A stretch of DNA of 64,000 bases from Nocardiopsis sp. CNT312 (GTDB taxonomy: Bacteria > Actinomycetota > Actinomycetes > Streptosporangiales > Streptosporangiaceae), in contig NZ_AZXF01000018.1 of assembly GCF_000515115.1 (NCBI RefSeq), positions 62,204-126,203 of the forward strand. The letters are read 5' to 3'. The notes below the pieces were generated by a model. It searched no databases and was not told the DNA's origin. It worked only from the letters and a program-made list of their open reading frames with translations. Made by a program: the position numbers and the translations under genes. Below, in pieces: positions 22,418 through 29,974 of this stretch. Every line of letters starts with the position of its first letter. Position 1 is the stretch's first letter.

Positions 22418-24157
22418 ATGACGGACACGACCGAGACGACGGACGTCCTGACACACACGACAGCGGGCGACGGTCGCGCCGAACTCACCTGGCCGACCGT
22501 GCCCGAGGCCGAGCAGTACGAGATCCAGCCTCTGGGCTCCGCCCACGACCGTACCGTGGTCCCTGCCGGTCAGAACCGGATCGAGATCCCCCACGCACGC
22601 AACGGCTACCAGATCACCGCGCTGCGCGGGGCGATCCCCCTGCAGTCCTACGTCTCACTCGACCGTGCCTCCGCCGACGAACCCATCGATATGACCGAAT
22701 ACGTCAGCGGCCTTCAGGACTGGACGCAGATCGCGCCACAGTTCAGGCAGTCGACGCGGGCCCCCAAAGGGGACCCCGTCACCAACGAAGAGATCGAGCA
22801 GGGACGGACCTGGGTGGTGACCACCCGCAAGTACACCCTGTCCACGACACCGAAGGACGTGGTTCTGGCCAGCGGCCTGAACACGGCGATCTGGCCCGGC
22901 GCCCTGATCCAGGGCGGCCCCGCCGCCCAGGGCGCGCTGTCGGAGCTGGTGATCAGCCAGCGCAAGCCGCTCACCGTCTCCACCAACCTTACGAGTCTGG
23001 CCCAGACCCGTGTCACCGGCGTCGAACCGTCACAGTCGGCGGTACGCGAGGCCATCGCCACGATGGTACGCGGCCAGCCCGGTGCGGCCGGAAGCATCGA
23101 CTACACGATCGAGGAGGCCTCCTCCATCCAGTCGGGGCTCCTGGAAGCCGGCATCTCCGCGTCCTATCTGGGGTTCAAGGGCGAGGTGAGCACAGAGTTG
23201 AAGAAAAAGCGCGATGAGAAGATCATCTTGGCGTGCTTCCTGCAGAACGCCTTCTCGGTGTCGATGGACGTGGCGAAGTTCGATGAGCCCTCGGAGTGGT
23301 TCACCCGCGATCTGACCAAACGCAAGATTCAGCGGATTGCGAAGCTCGGGCGCATCGGAGACAACAACCCGCCCCTGTACGTGTCCTCCGTCGGTTACGG
23401 GCGCTCCCTGATCTTCGTCCTCAAGACCACCGCGGACACCACCAAGGCCAAGGCGGCGGTGAAGGCCTCCTATCAGGGGTTCGGAGCGCGTGTGTCAGGG
23501 GAGCTGAAGGCCGAGTACGAGAGCATCCTCAACCAGTCGTCGCTGAAGATCATCGCCCAGGGCGGTGACGCGGCCGCGATCACCAACATGATCAGGGAGG
23601 GTCGGCTCGACGAGTACTTCAAGGAGCCGCCGCGGCTGGACCAGTACATTCCCATCTCCTACTCACTGCACTCACTGGCTACCAACGACCCCGCGAAACT
23701 CGGCGAAACGGCTGAGTACAGTGTCGTCACCCGTGTCCCGAAGGGCGCGACATCGTGGATGCTGCGCCCCGTCCGCCTCAGCTACCGGGGGGAGCTCCAG
23801 GGCCGCGACGTCACCCCCTCCGGCCCGCTGGTCCTGCGCTTCGACGGAGCACACCCGGTGCGGGGGACCAAGCGGGAGGGGAACGTCACGACCTTCGGGG
23901 ACGACATGCCCTGGATGTGGACCCCGCGCATCCTGCAGGGCGACGCCACACTGGGGCTGACCGTTGAGGACACACAAGGCTCGTTCAGGGACCTGCTGTC
24001 GATAAGGGTCCGAGAACAGCAGTTGGGTAAGGACGGGGAGATCACCCTCCGGGGACAGGGGAGTCGCCAACAGGACATGATGAGGAGACTGGACCACATC
24101 ACGCGCCCGAGTAGCGCTTCGTGGGAGCTCACGTGCCGCCTCACCGCCGACGTCTAG
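22418..24157 (+). CDS. cholesterol-dependent cytolysin (thiol-activated cytolysin) family protein
   Basis: A 579-residue protein whose centre follows the pore-forming core of perfringolysin-like toxins: KYTLSTTPKDVVLASGLN then WPGALIQG (YPGAL block), SSVGYGRSLIFVLKTT (VAYGRTIYVKLETT block) and YIPISYSLHSLATND (YPISYTSVFLKDN block). Residues about 15-75 (AELTWPTVPEAEQYEI...) look like a small FN3-like beta domain in place of a signal peptide. No secretion signal is seen after the ATG at 22418 (AGGAGGA 9 nt upstream). The C-terminal membrane-recognition region lacks the ECTGLAWEWWR undecapeptide, so receptor and target probably differ from classical toxins. The family call is firm; pore formation is inferred. 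Confidence 0.8.
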   Translation: MTDTTETTDVLTHTTAGDGRAELTWPTVPEAEQYEIQPLGSAHDRTVVPAGQNRIEIPHARNGYQITALRGAIPLQSYVSLDRASADEPIDMTEYVSGLQDWTQIAPQFRQSTRAPKGDPVTNEEIEQGRTWVVTTRKYTLSTTPKDVVLASGLNTAIWPGALIQGGPAAQGALSELVISQRKPLTVSTNLTSLAQTRVTGVEPSQSAVREAIATMVRGQPGAAGSIDYTIEEASSIQSGLLEAGISASYLGFKGEVSTELKKKRDEKIILACFLQNAFSVSMDVAKFDEPSEWFTRDLTKRKIQRIAKLGRIGDNNPPLYVSSVGYGRSLIFVLKTTADTTKAKAAVKASYQGFGARVSGELKAEYESILNQSSLKIIAQGGDAAAITNMIREGRLDEYFKEPPRLDQYIPISYSLHSLATNDPAKLGETAEYSVVTRVPKGATSWMLRPVRLSYRGELQGRDVTPSGPLVLRFDGAHPVRGTKREGNVTTFGDDMPWMWTPRILQGDATLGLTVEDTQGSFRDLLSIRVREQQLGKDGEITLRGQGSRQQDMMRRLDHITRPSSASWELTCRLTADV

Positions 24158-24893
24158 GGCGTGTGTGTGAGGTGGTGATCGGTGCTCGTGTTCCGCTGCG
24201 GGATCAGGGACGGTCTCGGTAGAACACCGGTGGGACACGTCGGCAGCCCGACGATGACCGCTGGGAACTGAGCGTGCCGTGCGCGCCGATCGGTGGGTAG
24301 GCCCGTACCGGGCCAGGCCGCGTGACCAGTTCGGGGAAGTGGCCCGGTGCTTGCGGACCGGCACCCAGCGGCGGGAGAGGCCCGAGGAGTTCGGCCCCGG
24401 CCCCACCCGTCCGCGGCCGCTTCCGCGCCTGGCGGGGCAGCACGGCCCGCTACGGGAGGAGGCCTGAGGGCCATGACGCCGGGCTCCGCCTCCGGGCTTC
24501 GGTGATCTGGCTCAACGACCTCACGCGGGCGATCGGATGGCCGCAACCTCACCCGCCCTGGAAGCGTGTCCCAGCGGTCAACGCCGGACCTGTCCCCGGA
24601 CGACCGCTCCGCTGGTCCGGAGCTCGGTCACACATGCGTGCGGCAGCGGCGGACAAGCGGTTCCGGGCCACCTGGTGACCCTTGATCAGATGGTTGGCGG
24701 AAAGGTGGGTCCGGGTCCAGCACGACAGACCGGATGCATCCGTCTAGCAGAACCGAGCGCTGTCGGACCGGGCCGCATCGCCTTCCCCGACCGCTCCGGG
24801 CTCCGAGAAGCGCAGGGGACCAGTCCGGTGCGCCCTGCGCTTCTCGGAGTCGTCGAGGGCCGGTAGCGTCATGGCATCGGTGACGCGGCCGCT
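24158..24893. other. 736-nt gap, no convincing gene; contains a long inverted repeat
   Basis: Several short frames exist on both strands, but none has a recognisable domain or a good ribosome-binding site. The only clear structure is the inverted repeat at 24801-24849. A decayed mobile-element fragment is possible but I could not establish one. Confidence 0.5.
24801..24849. terminator. perfect 17-bp inverted repeat, terminator-like or operator
   Basis: CTCCGAGAAGCGCAGGG (24801-24817) pairs perfectly with 24833-24849 around a 15-nt loop. It lies 44 nt before the P-loop gene and more than 600 nt past the cytolysin stop, so it may insulate or regulate the downstream gene and not end a nearby one. 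Confidence 0.5.
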
Positions 24894-25646
24894 GTGGAGC
24901 CGCGCCTCACCGGGGCGGAGGTCGGCTTTGAGGAGCTACCGGAGATGTTCCAGGGGCTGGCGCGGTGTGTGCCCGCGGTGAAGGGCGCGACGGTGCGCGG
25001 TGTGGTCTACCCCCGGCGGTCCCTGCTGCTGGTCGCCGGGGTGCCCGGAGCCGGGAAGAGCACCCTGCTGCGGCGGTTGTTCGGGCTCCGCGAGGACGAG
25101 GAGCGGACCGTGCTCACCGCGGAGGGTGTGCGGGTGATCGATTCGTTGCAGTCGCGGCACCAGCTGGGGCCGCTGCTCGGTCGGGTCCCCTACCCGCTGT
25201 GGCGCTGGGTGGTGCACGTACTGCACCTGGCCCGGTTGGCCGCGGCGCTGCGCGGCGGCCCGGTGGTACTGCACGAATGCGGGACTCGGAGCCCGGTCCG
25301 CGTGCTGCTCGCCCTGCTCTGTCGGCTCCGCCGGTACGAGCTGCATGTGCTGATGATCGATGCCACCCCGCAGGAGGCGCGGAACGGGCAGGACGCCCGG
25401 GGGCGGCACGTGACCGAGCGCAGCCACCGGGCGCATTCGCGGCGCTGGCGACGGCTGCGCACGGCCGCCCGGTACGGGCCGACGGCGTTCGCGCCGGGCG
25501 CGCGGAGCCTGCTCACACTCAACCGCTGCCGGGCGCGGGATCTGGCCTGGATCCGTTTCGGTTCCCGCGCGCCTGCCCGTGCTTCCCTGCGCGCGGCGGT
25601 CGGGCCGTCCCCTGTCCGGCTTGAGCTGACGGCGTCCGACTCCTAG
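24894..25646 (+). CDS. P-loop ATPase/kinase-like protein (AAA_33 type)
   Basis: A 250-residue protein with Walker A GVPGAGKST at residues 49-57, a later VLMIDATPQEAR segment and an RGRHVTERSHRAHSRRW block reminiscent of the R-x-R-x-V...H lid of small-molecule kinases and zeta-toxin-like proteins. The C-terminal 60 residues are Arg/Ala-rich. The GTG at 24894 gives the first in-frame start with the hairpin just upstream. No neighbour explains its substrate; the siderophore importer downstream begins 340 nt later with its own control region. Confidence 0.65.
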   Translation: MEPRLTGAEVGFEELPEMFQGLARCVPAVKGATVRGVVYPRRSLLLVAGVPGAGKSTLLRRLFGLREDEERTVLTAEGVRVIDSLQSRHQLGPLLGRVPYPLWRWVVHVLHLARLAAALRGGPVVLHECGTRSPVRVLLALLCRLRRYELHVLMIDATPQEARNGQDARGRHVTERSHRAHSRRWRRLRTAARYGPTAFAPGARSLLTLNRCRARDLAWIRFGSRAPARASLRAAVGPSPVRLELTASDS

Positions 25647-25942
25647 GCGGCCGGCCGGGCTTCACGCGGTTCGGGGCGTCGGCCCGAGGGGCCGGACCTG
25701 TGTCCCCGCCAGGTTCTGCGCAGGTGGCGGGCTCGTCTGAGGTCGACGTAGGCGATCGTCGAGTGCCCGGATCCCGCCCGCCCTCCATAGTGATATGGGA
25801 CACGTTTCACTGCTCGAAGACTGGGCCTCTTGCTGCCCCCAGAACACTCCAAAAGCCTGACATAGAGGGCAAAACGGGAGTTCCTGAGCAATCCACCGAG
25901 ACTGCCCCGGAAGCCAGCCGACCCACACATTCGACAAATTTC

Positions 25943-25961
25943 TTAGGTTAGGCTTCCCTTC
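25943..25961 (+). promoter_or_regulatory. IdeR/DmdR-type iron box
   Basis: TTAGGTTAGGCTTCCCTTC matches TTAGGTTAGGCTAACCTAA in 15 of 19 positions, with the left 12 positions perfect. It sits 26 nt upstream of the siderophore-binding lipoprotein ATG and should place the importer operon under iron repression. The remaining 300 nt of the gap (25647-25942) show nothing else recognisable. Confidence 0.82.
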
Positions 25962-25986
25962 GCAAAGACCTCGTTAGGAGACCTCC

Positions 25987-26979
25987 ATGAAGCCCGTCCC
26001 CCACCCGATCGCGGCACTTTCCCTGACCCTGGTGTCCGCTCTGGCCCTCTCCGCCTGCTCCACCGCCCCGGAGGAGACCGAAGAGGCCGCTCCCGCTTCG
26101 GGCGAGACCGTCGAGGTCGAGGACAACAACGGCGCGCAGACGATCGACTTCCCACCCTCGTCGGTGGTCGCACTCGACAACCGCACCTACGAGACCCTCT
26201 CGGACTGGGGCGTGGAGCTGTCTGCCGCCTCCGTGTCGCTCATGCCCGACACCGTCGACTACGCGCAGGACGACTCGATCATCGACCTCGGCCCGCACTA
26301 CGAACCCGACCTCGAAGCGGTCGTCGCCGCCGAGCCGGACCTGATCGTCAACGGCCAGCGCTTCACGCAGTACTACGACGACCTGTCCTCGCTGGTCCCC
26401 GAGGCGACCGTCCTCGACCTGGACCCGCGTGAGGGCGAACCCTTCGACGCCGAGCTCAGGCGCCAGGTCGAGGTGCTGGGCGAAGTCTTCGGCAAGCAGG
26501 ACGAGGCCGCCCAGGCCATCGCCGACTTCGACACGGCGATCGAGCGCGTCCACGAGGCCTACGACGGAGGCCAGACCGTCATGGCCGTCAGCACCTCCGG
26601 CGGCGAGATCGGCTACCTGGCCCCGGGTGTGGGCCGCACCCTCGGCCCTGTCTTCGACGTCCTGGGGCTGACCCCCGCTCTGGAGGTCGAGGGGTCCACC
26701 GACGACCACCAAGGCGACGACATCTCCGTCGAGGCGATCGCCGGCTCCAACCCCGACTGGATCCTCGTGCTGGACCGCGACGCCGCCATCACCGCCGACG
26801 AGGAGGGCTACGAGACCGCCGAGAACATCCTGGCGAGCACAGAGGCCCTGTCGAACGTGACCGCCGTGGCCGACGGGCAGCTCGTCTACATGCCCGCCGA
26901 CACCTACCTCAACGAAGGCATCCAGACCTACACCGAGTTCTTCGACGCCTTCGCCGACGCCCTCGAGGCGCAGGCTTGA
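25987..26979 (+). CDS. ferric-siderophore-binding lipoprotein (YclQ/CeuE/FatB type)
   Basis: A 330-residue substrate-binding protein with a lipoprotein signal (hydrophobic stretch then LSAC, lipidated Cys about residue 24), an acidic linker, and the type III periplasmic-binding fold: PSSVVALDNRTYETLSDWGV, then EPDLIVNGQRFTQYY, and a C-terminal SNVTAVADGQLVYM. The resemblance is to the CeuE/YclQ/VctP/FatB group, which binds catecholate and DHB-capped ferric siderophores. It leads a four-gene operon, starts behind AGGAG, and has the iron box just upstream. Confidence 0.9.
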   Translation: MKPVPHPIAALSLTLVSALALSACSTAPEETEEAAPASGETVEVEDNNGAQTIDFPPSSVVALDNRTYETLSDWGVELSAASVSLMPDTVDYAQDDSIIDLGPHYEPDLEAVVAAEPDLIVNGQRFTQYYDDLSSLVPEATVLDLDPREGEPFDAELRRQVEVLGEVFGKQDEAAQAIADFDTAIERVHEAYDGGQTVMAVSTSGGEIGYLAPGVGRTLGPVFDVLGLTPALEVEGSTDDHQGDDISVEAIAGSNPDWILVLDRDAAITADEEGYETAENILASTEALSNVTAVADGQLVYMPADTYLNEGIQTYTEFFDAFADALEAQA

Positions 26980-27057
26980 TCCGGTCCACCCCCGCGTGGA
27001 CGGTGGCGACGTGGCCGCCGCCGTCCACGCGATCCATTCCAGGAAGGTGACCGGATC

Positions 27058-28047
27058 ATGACCACCACGGCTCCGGCCCCGTCACGTCCACGGGGCCAGG
27101 GGCGCCTCCTCGACGGGAAGCTCCTCATCGGTGTCACCGTCGTGGGCGCACTGCTCGTGCTGTCGCTGTTCACCGGTGTATACGACATCCTCGGCACCGA
27201 CGACGGCGGCGAGATGTTCGCGATCACCCGCGTCCCCAGGACGATCGCCCTCGTTCTCGCCGGTGCCTCCATGGCGATGTCCGGTCTGGTCATGCAACTG
27301 CTGACGCAGAACCGCTTCGTCGAACCGACGACCACCGGCACCACCGAGTGGGCCGGGCTCGGCCTGCTCACCGTCATGGTCCTGGTGCCGGGCGCGAGCA
27401 TCACCACCCGCATGGTCGGCGCGGTTCTGGCCGCCTTCGTCGGCACGATGGTGTTCTTCCTCTTCCTCCGCGGCGTCACGCTGAGGTCCTCGCTCATCGT
27501 GCCGATCGTGGGCATCATGCTGGGCGCCGTCGTCAGCGCGGTGTCCACCTTCGTCGCACTGCAGACCGACATGCTCCAGAACCTCGGTGTGTGGTTCGCC
27601 GGCAGTTTCACCTCGGTGCTACGGGGCCAGTACGAACTCCTGTGGATCGTGGCCCTGGTCGCCGTCGCGGTGTTCGTCGTCGCTGACCGGTTCACGGTCG
27701 CGGGCCTGGGCGAGGAGATCTCCACCAACGTCGGGCTGAACTACAACCGCGTCATCCTGCTGGGCACCGGGCTGATCGCCGTAGCGACGGGCGTGGTGAC
27801 CGTGGTCGTGGGCAACCTGCCCTTCCTCGGGCTGATCGTCCCCAACGTCGTCTCGATGATGCGCGGTGACGACCTGCGCGCGAACCTGCCGTGGGTGTGC
27901 CTGCTGGGCATCGGGATCGTCACGGTCTGCGACCTGATCGGCCGGACCGTCATCATGCCCTTCGAGGTGCCGGTGTCCCTCATCCTCGGGGTCGTCGGCG
28001 CCGCCGTGTTCGTCCTTCTCCTGTTGAGGCAGCGCCGCCGTGGCTGA
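27058..28047 (+). CDS. FecCD-family siderophore ABC permease (YclN-like)
   Basis: A 329-residue polytopic membrane protein with about nine hydrophobic segments. The permease signatures include RVPRTIALVLAGASMAMSGLVMQ and GNLPFLGLIVPNVVSM, the latter being the cytoplasmic coupling region. It lies 78 nt after the binding protein, behind GGAAGGTGACC, and its end overlaps the second permease by 8 nt. With that partner it forms the heterodimeric channel of the importer. Confidence 0.9.
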   Translation: MTTTAPAPSRPRGQGRLLDGKLLIGVTVVGALLVLSLFTGVYDILGTDDGGEMFAITRVPRTIALVLAGASMAMSGLVMQLLTQNRFVEPTTTGTTEWAGLGLLTVMVLVPGASITTRMVGAVLAAFVGTMVFFLFLRGVTLRSSLIVPIVGIMLGAVVSAVSTFVALQTDMLQNLGVWFAGSFTSVLRGQYELLWIVALVAVAVFVVADRFTVAGLGEEISTNVGLNYNRVILLGTGLIAVATGVVTVVVGNLPFLGLIVPNVVSMMRGDDLRANLPWVCLLGIGIVTVCDLIGRTVIMPFEVPVSLILGVVGAAVFVLLLLRQRRRG

Positions 28048-29095
28048 GACGAGTGTTCCCCGTGTGACCAAGCCCCCGACCGCGCCGCACAGGGGGCGCT
28101 CCTCGCGCCCCCTGGCCTCCCCGCGCGCCCGCCGTCGCTACCGGACCGTTGTCGTGGTGCTCTCGGTGCTCGCGGCAGGGTTCGCTGTCGGCCTGCTGGC
28201 CTGGGACAACCCGATGCCGGCGGGGTCGGACGGCTTCTGGCGCATTGCCGAGATGCGCGCCACGAACCTGGTGGTCATGGCCGTGGTCGCGATCTGCCAG
28301 TCCGTCGCCACCATCAGTTTCCAGACCGTCACCGGCAACCGCATCATCACCCCGTCGATCATGGGGTTCGAGGCGCTCTACATCACCGTGCAGACCACCG
28401 CGGTGTACTTCCTGGGCGTCGCCGGGATCCTGGCGGTCCAGGGGGTCCCGCAGTTCCTGCTACAGATCGCCCTCATGGTCGCCTTCGCCCTGCTGCTGTA
28501 CGGGTGGCTGCTGTCCGGCAGGTACGGGAACCTGCAGATCATGCTGCTGATCGGCATCATCATCGGCGGTGGCCTCGGCTCGGTGTCCGCGTTCATGCGG
28601 CGGCTGCTCACGCCCAGCGAGTTCGACGTGCTGGCCGCACGGCTGTTCGGCAACGTCTCCAACGCCGACGCGTCCTACCTCCCGGTCGCGGTACCGCTGT
28701 GCCTGATCGCCACCGCCCTGCTGTGGGCTCGGTCGCGGCGTCTGAACACCATGGCGCTGGGGCGTGAGGCCAGCACGGGGCTGGGACTGGACCACCGCCG
28801 CGAGACCATGCGCGTGCTGTTCCTGGTGTCGATCCTGATGGCGGTCTCCACCGCGCTCGTCGGACCGATGACCTTCCTGGGCTTCCTCGTGGCGACGCTG
28901 GCCTACCAGTGCGCCGACACCCACGACCACCGGTACGTCTTCCCCGTATCGGTGCTGACCTGCTTCGTCGTCCTCAGCGGCGCCTATTTCGTCATGCGGA
29001 ACATTTTCCACGCCAACGGTGTGGTCTCGATCATCATCGAGCTCGTGGGCGGGCTGGTGTTCCTGTTCGTCATCCTCAGAAAGGGTCGCTTGTGA
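28040..29095 (+). CDS. FecCD-family siderophore ABC permease (YclO-like)
   Basis: A 351-residue partner permease with a charged, Pro/Arg-rich N-terminal tail of about 40 residues before the first membrane segment. RATNLVVMAVVAICQSVAT and GPMTFLGFLVATLAYQ are the FecCD landmarks. The GTG at 28040 overlaps the preceding gene by 8 nt and its stop overlaps the ATPase start (GTGA). Confidence 0.9.
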   Translation: MAETSVPRVTKPPTAPHRGRSSRPLASPRARRRYRTVVVVLSVLAAGFAVGLLAWDNPMPAGSDGFWRIAEMRATNLVVMAVVAICQSVATISFQTVTGNRIITPSIMGFEALYITVQTTAVYFLGVAGILAVQGVPQFLLQIALMVAFALLLYGWLLSGRYGNLQIMLLIGIIIGGGLGSVSAFMRRLLTPSEFDVLAARLFGNVSNADASYLPVAVPLCLIATALLWARSRRLNTMALGREASTGLGLDHRRETMRVLFLVSILMAVSTALVGPMTFLGFLVATLAYQCADTHDHRYVFPVSVLTCFVVLSGAYFVMRNIFHANGVVSIIIELVGGLVFLFVILRKGRL

Positions 29096-29847
29096 TCACC
29101 CTGACCGGTGTGCGCAAGGAGTACAGCGGCGAGGTCGTGATCGGCCCCGTCGACCTGCGGATCCCCCGGGGCGGTGTGACCGCCTTGGTCGGCCCGAACG
29201 GCGCGGGCAAGTCGACGCTGCTGACGATGATCGGCCGGCTGCTCGGAACGGACCAGGGCACCATCGACATCGCCGGCCACGACGTGGCGAGGACGGCCTC
29301 CAAGGACCTGGCCAAGGTCGTCTCGATCCTGCGCCAGGAGAACCACTTCGTCACCCGGCTCACGGTGCGACAGCTCGTCGCGTTCGGCCGTTTCCCCCAT
29401 TCACGGGGGCGGCTGACCGCGGCCGACGAGGAGGCCGTCAGCCGGGCCGTCGACTTCCTGGACCTGACCGGCCTGGAGCACCGCTACCTCGACCAGTTGT
29501 CGGGCGGGCAGCGCCAGCGCGCCTACGTCGCGATGGTCCTCTGCCAGGACACCGAGTACGTGCTGCTCGACGAGCCGCTCAACAACCTCGACATGCGGCA
29601 CTCGGTGCAGATGATGAAGCACCTGCGCCGGGCCGCGGAGGAACTGGGCCGCACGGTCGTGATCGTGCTGCACGACATCAACTTCGCCGGGCACTACGCC
29701 GACCGTATCTGCGCGGTCAAGGACGGTTCCGTCGTCGAGTTCGGCACGCCGGACGAGATCATGACCGACGACGTGCTCACGCGGGTCTTCGAGACCCCGG
29801 TGGCCGTCGTGGAGGGGCCGAACGGTCCGCTCGCGGTCTACTACTGA
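29092..29847 (+). CDS. siderophore ABC transporter ATPase (YclP-like)
   Basis: A 251-residue ABC ATPase: Walker A GPNGAGKST, Q-loop, signature LSGGQRQRAYVAM, Walker B YVLLDEPLNNLD and the switch histidine in VLHDINFAGHYADRI. It energises the two permeases just upstream. I chose GTG 29092, coupled to the preceding stop; the longer frame upstream lies inside the permease gene. The operon ends at the hairpin at 29882. Confidence 0.93.
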   Translation: MITLTGVRKEYSGEVVIGPVDLRIPRGGVTALVGPNGAGKSTLLTMIGRLLGTDQGTIDIAGHDVARTASKDLAKVVSILRQENHFVTRLTVRQLVAFGRFPHSRGRLTAADEEAVSRAVDFLDLTGLEHRYLDQLSGGQRQRAYVAMVLCQDTEYVLLDEPLNNLDMRHSVQMMKHLRRAAEELGRTVVIVLHDINFAGHYADRICAVKDGSVVEFGTPDEIMTDDVLTRVFETPVAVVEGPNGPLAVYY

Positions 29848-29881
29848 CCGGTCGTCCGCTCCCGGCCCCCGGGCCGCCCGG

Positions 29882-29912
29882 GAGGTCCCGCCCCGGACCG
29901 GGACGGGACCTC
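29882..29912. terminator. hairpin terminator of the importer operon
   Basis: A near-perfect inverted repeat (15-nt arms, 14 paired; GAGGTCCCG with CGGGACCTC) 35 nt after the ATPase stop. It lies between convergent genes and probably serves both strands. Confidence 0.72.
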
Positions 29913-29974
29913 TCAGGTTCGGGCACCGTGCCGGCTCATGACCGGCACCGGCCCGCCCCCAAGCGGCAGGGACC

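Noticed and set aside
24158-24893. Possible degraded transposase between the cytolysin and the P-loop gene
   Set aside because: Some short frames vaguely resemble IS5-type ends, but no catalytic motif, terminal inverted repeat or target duplication could be found.
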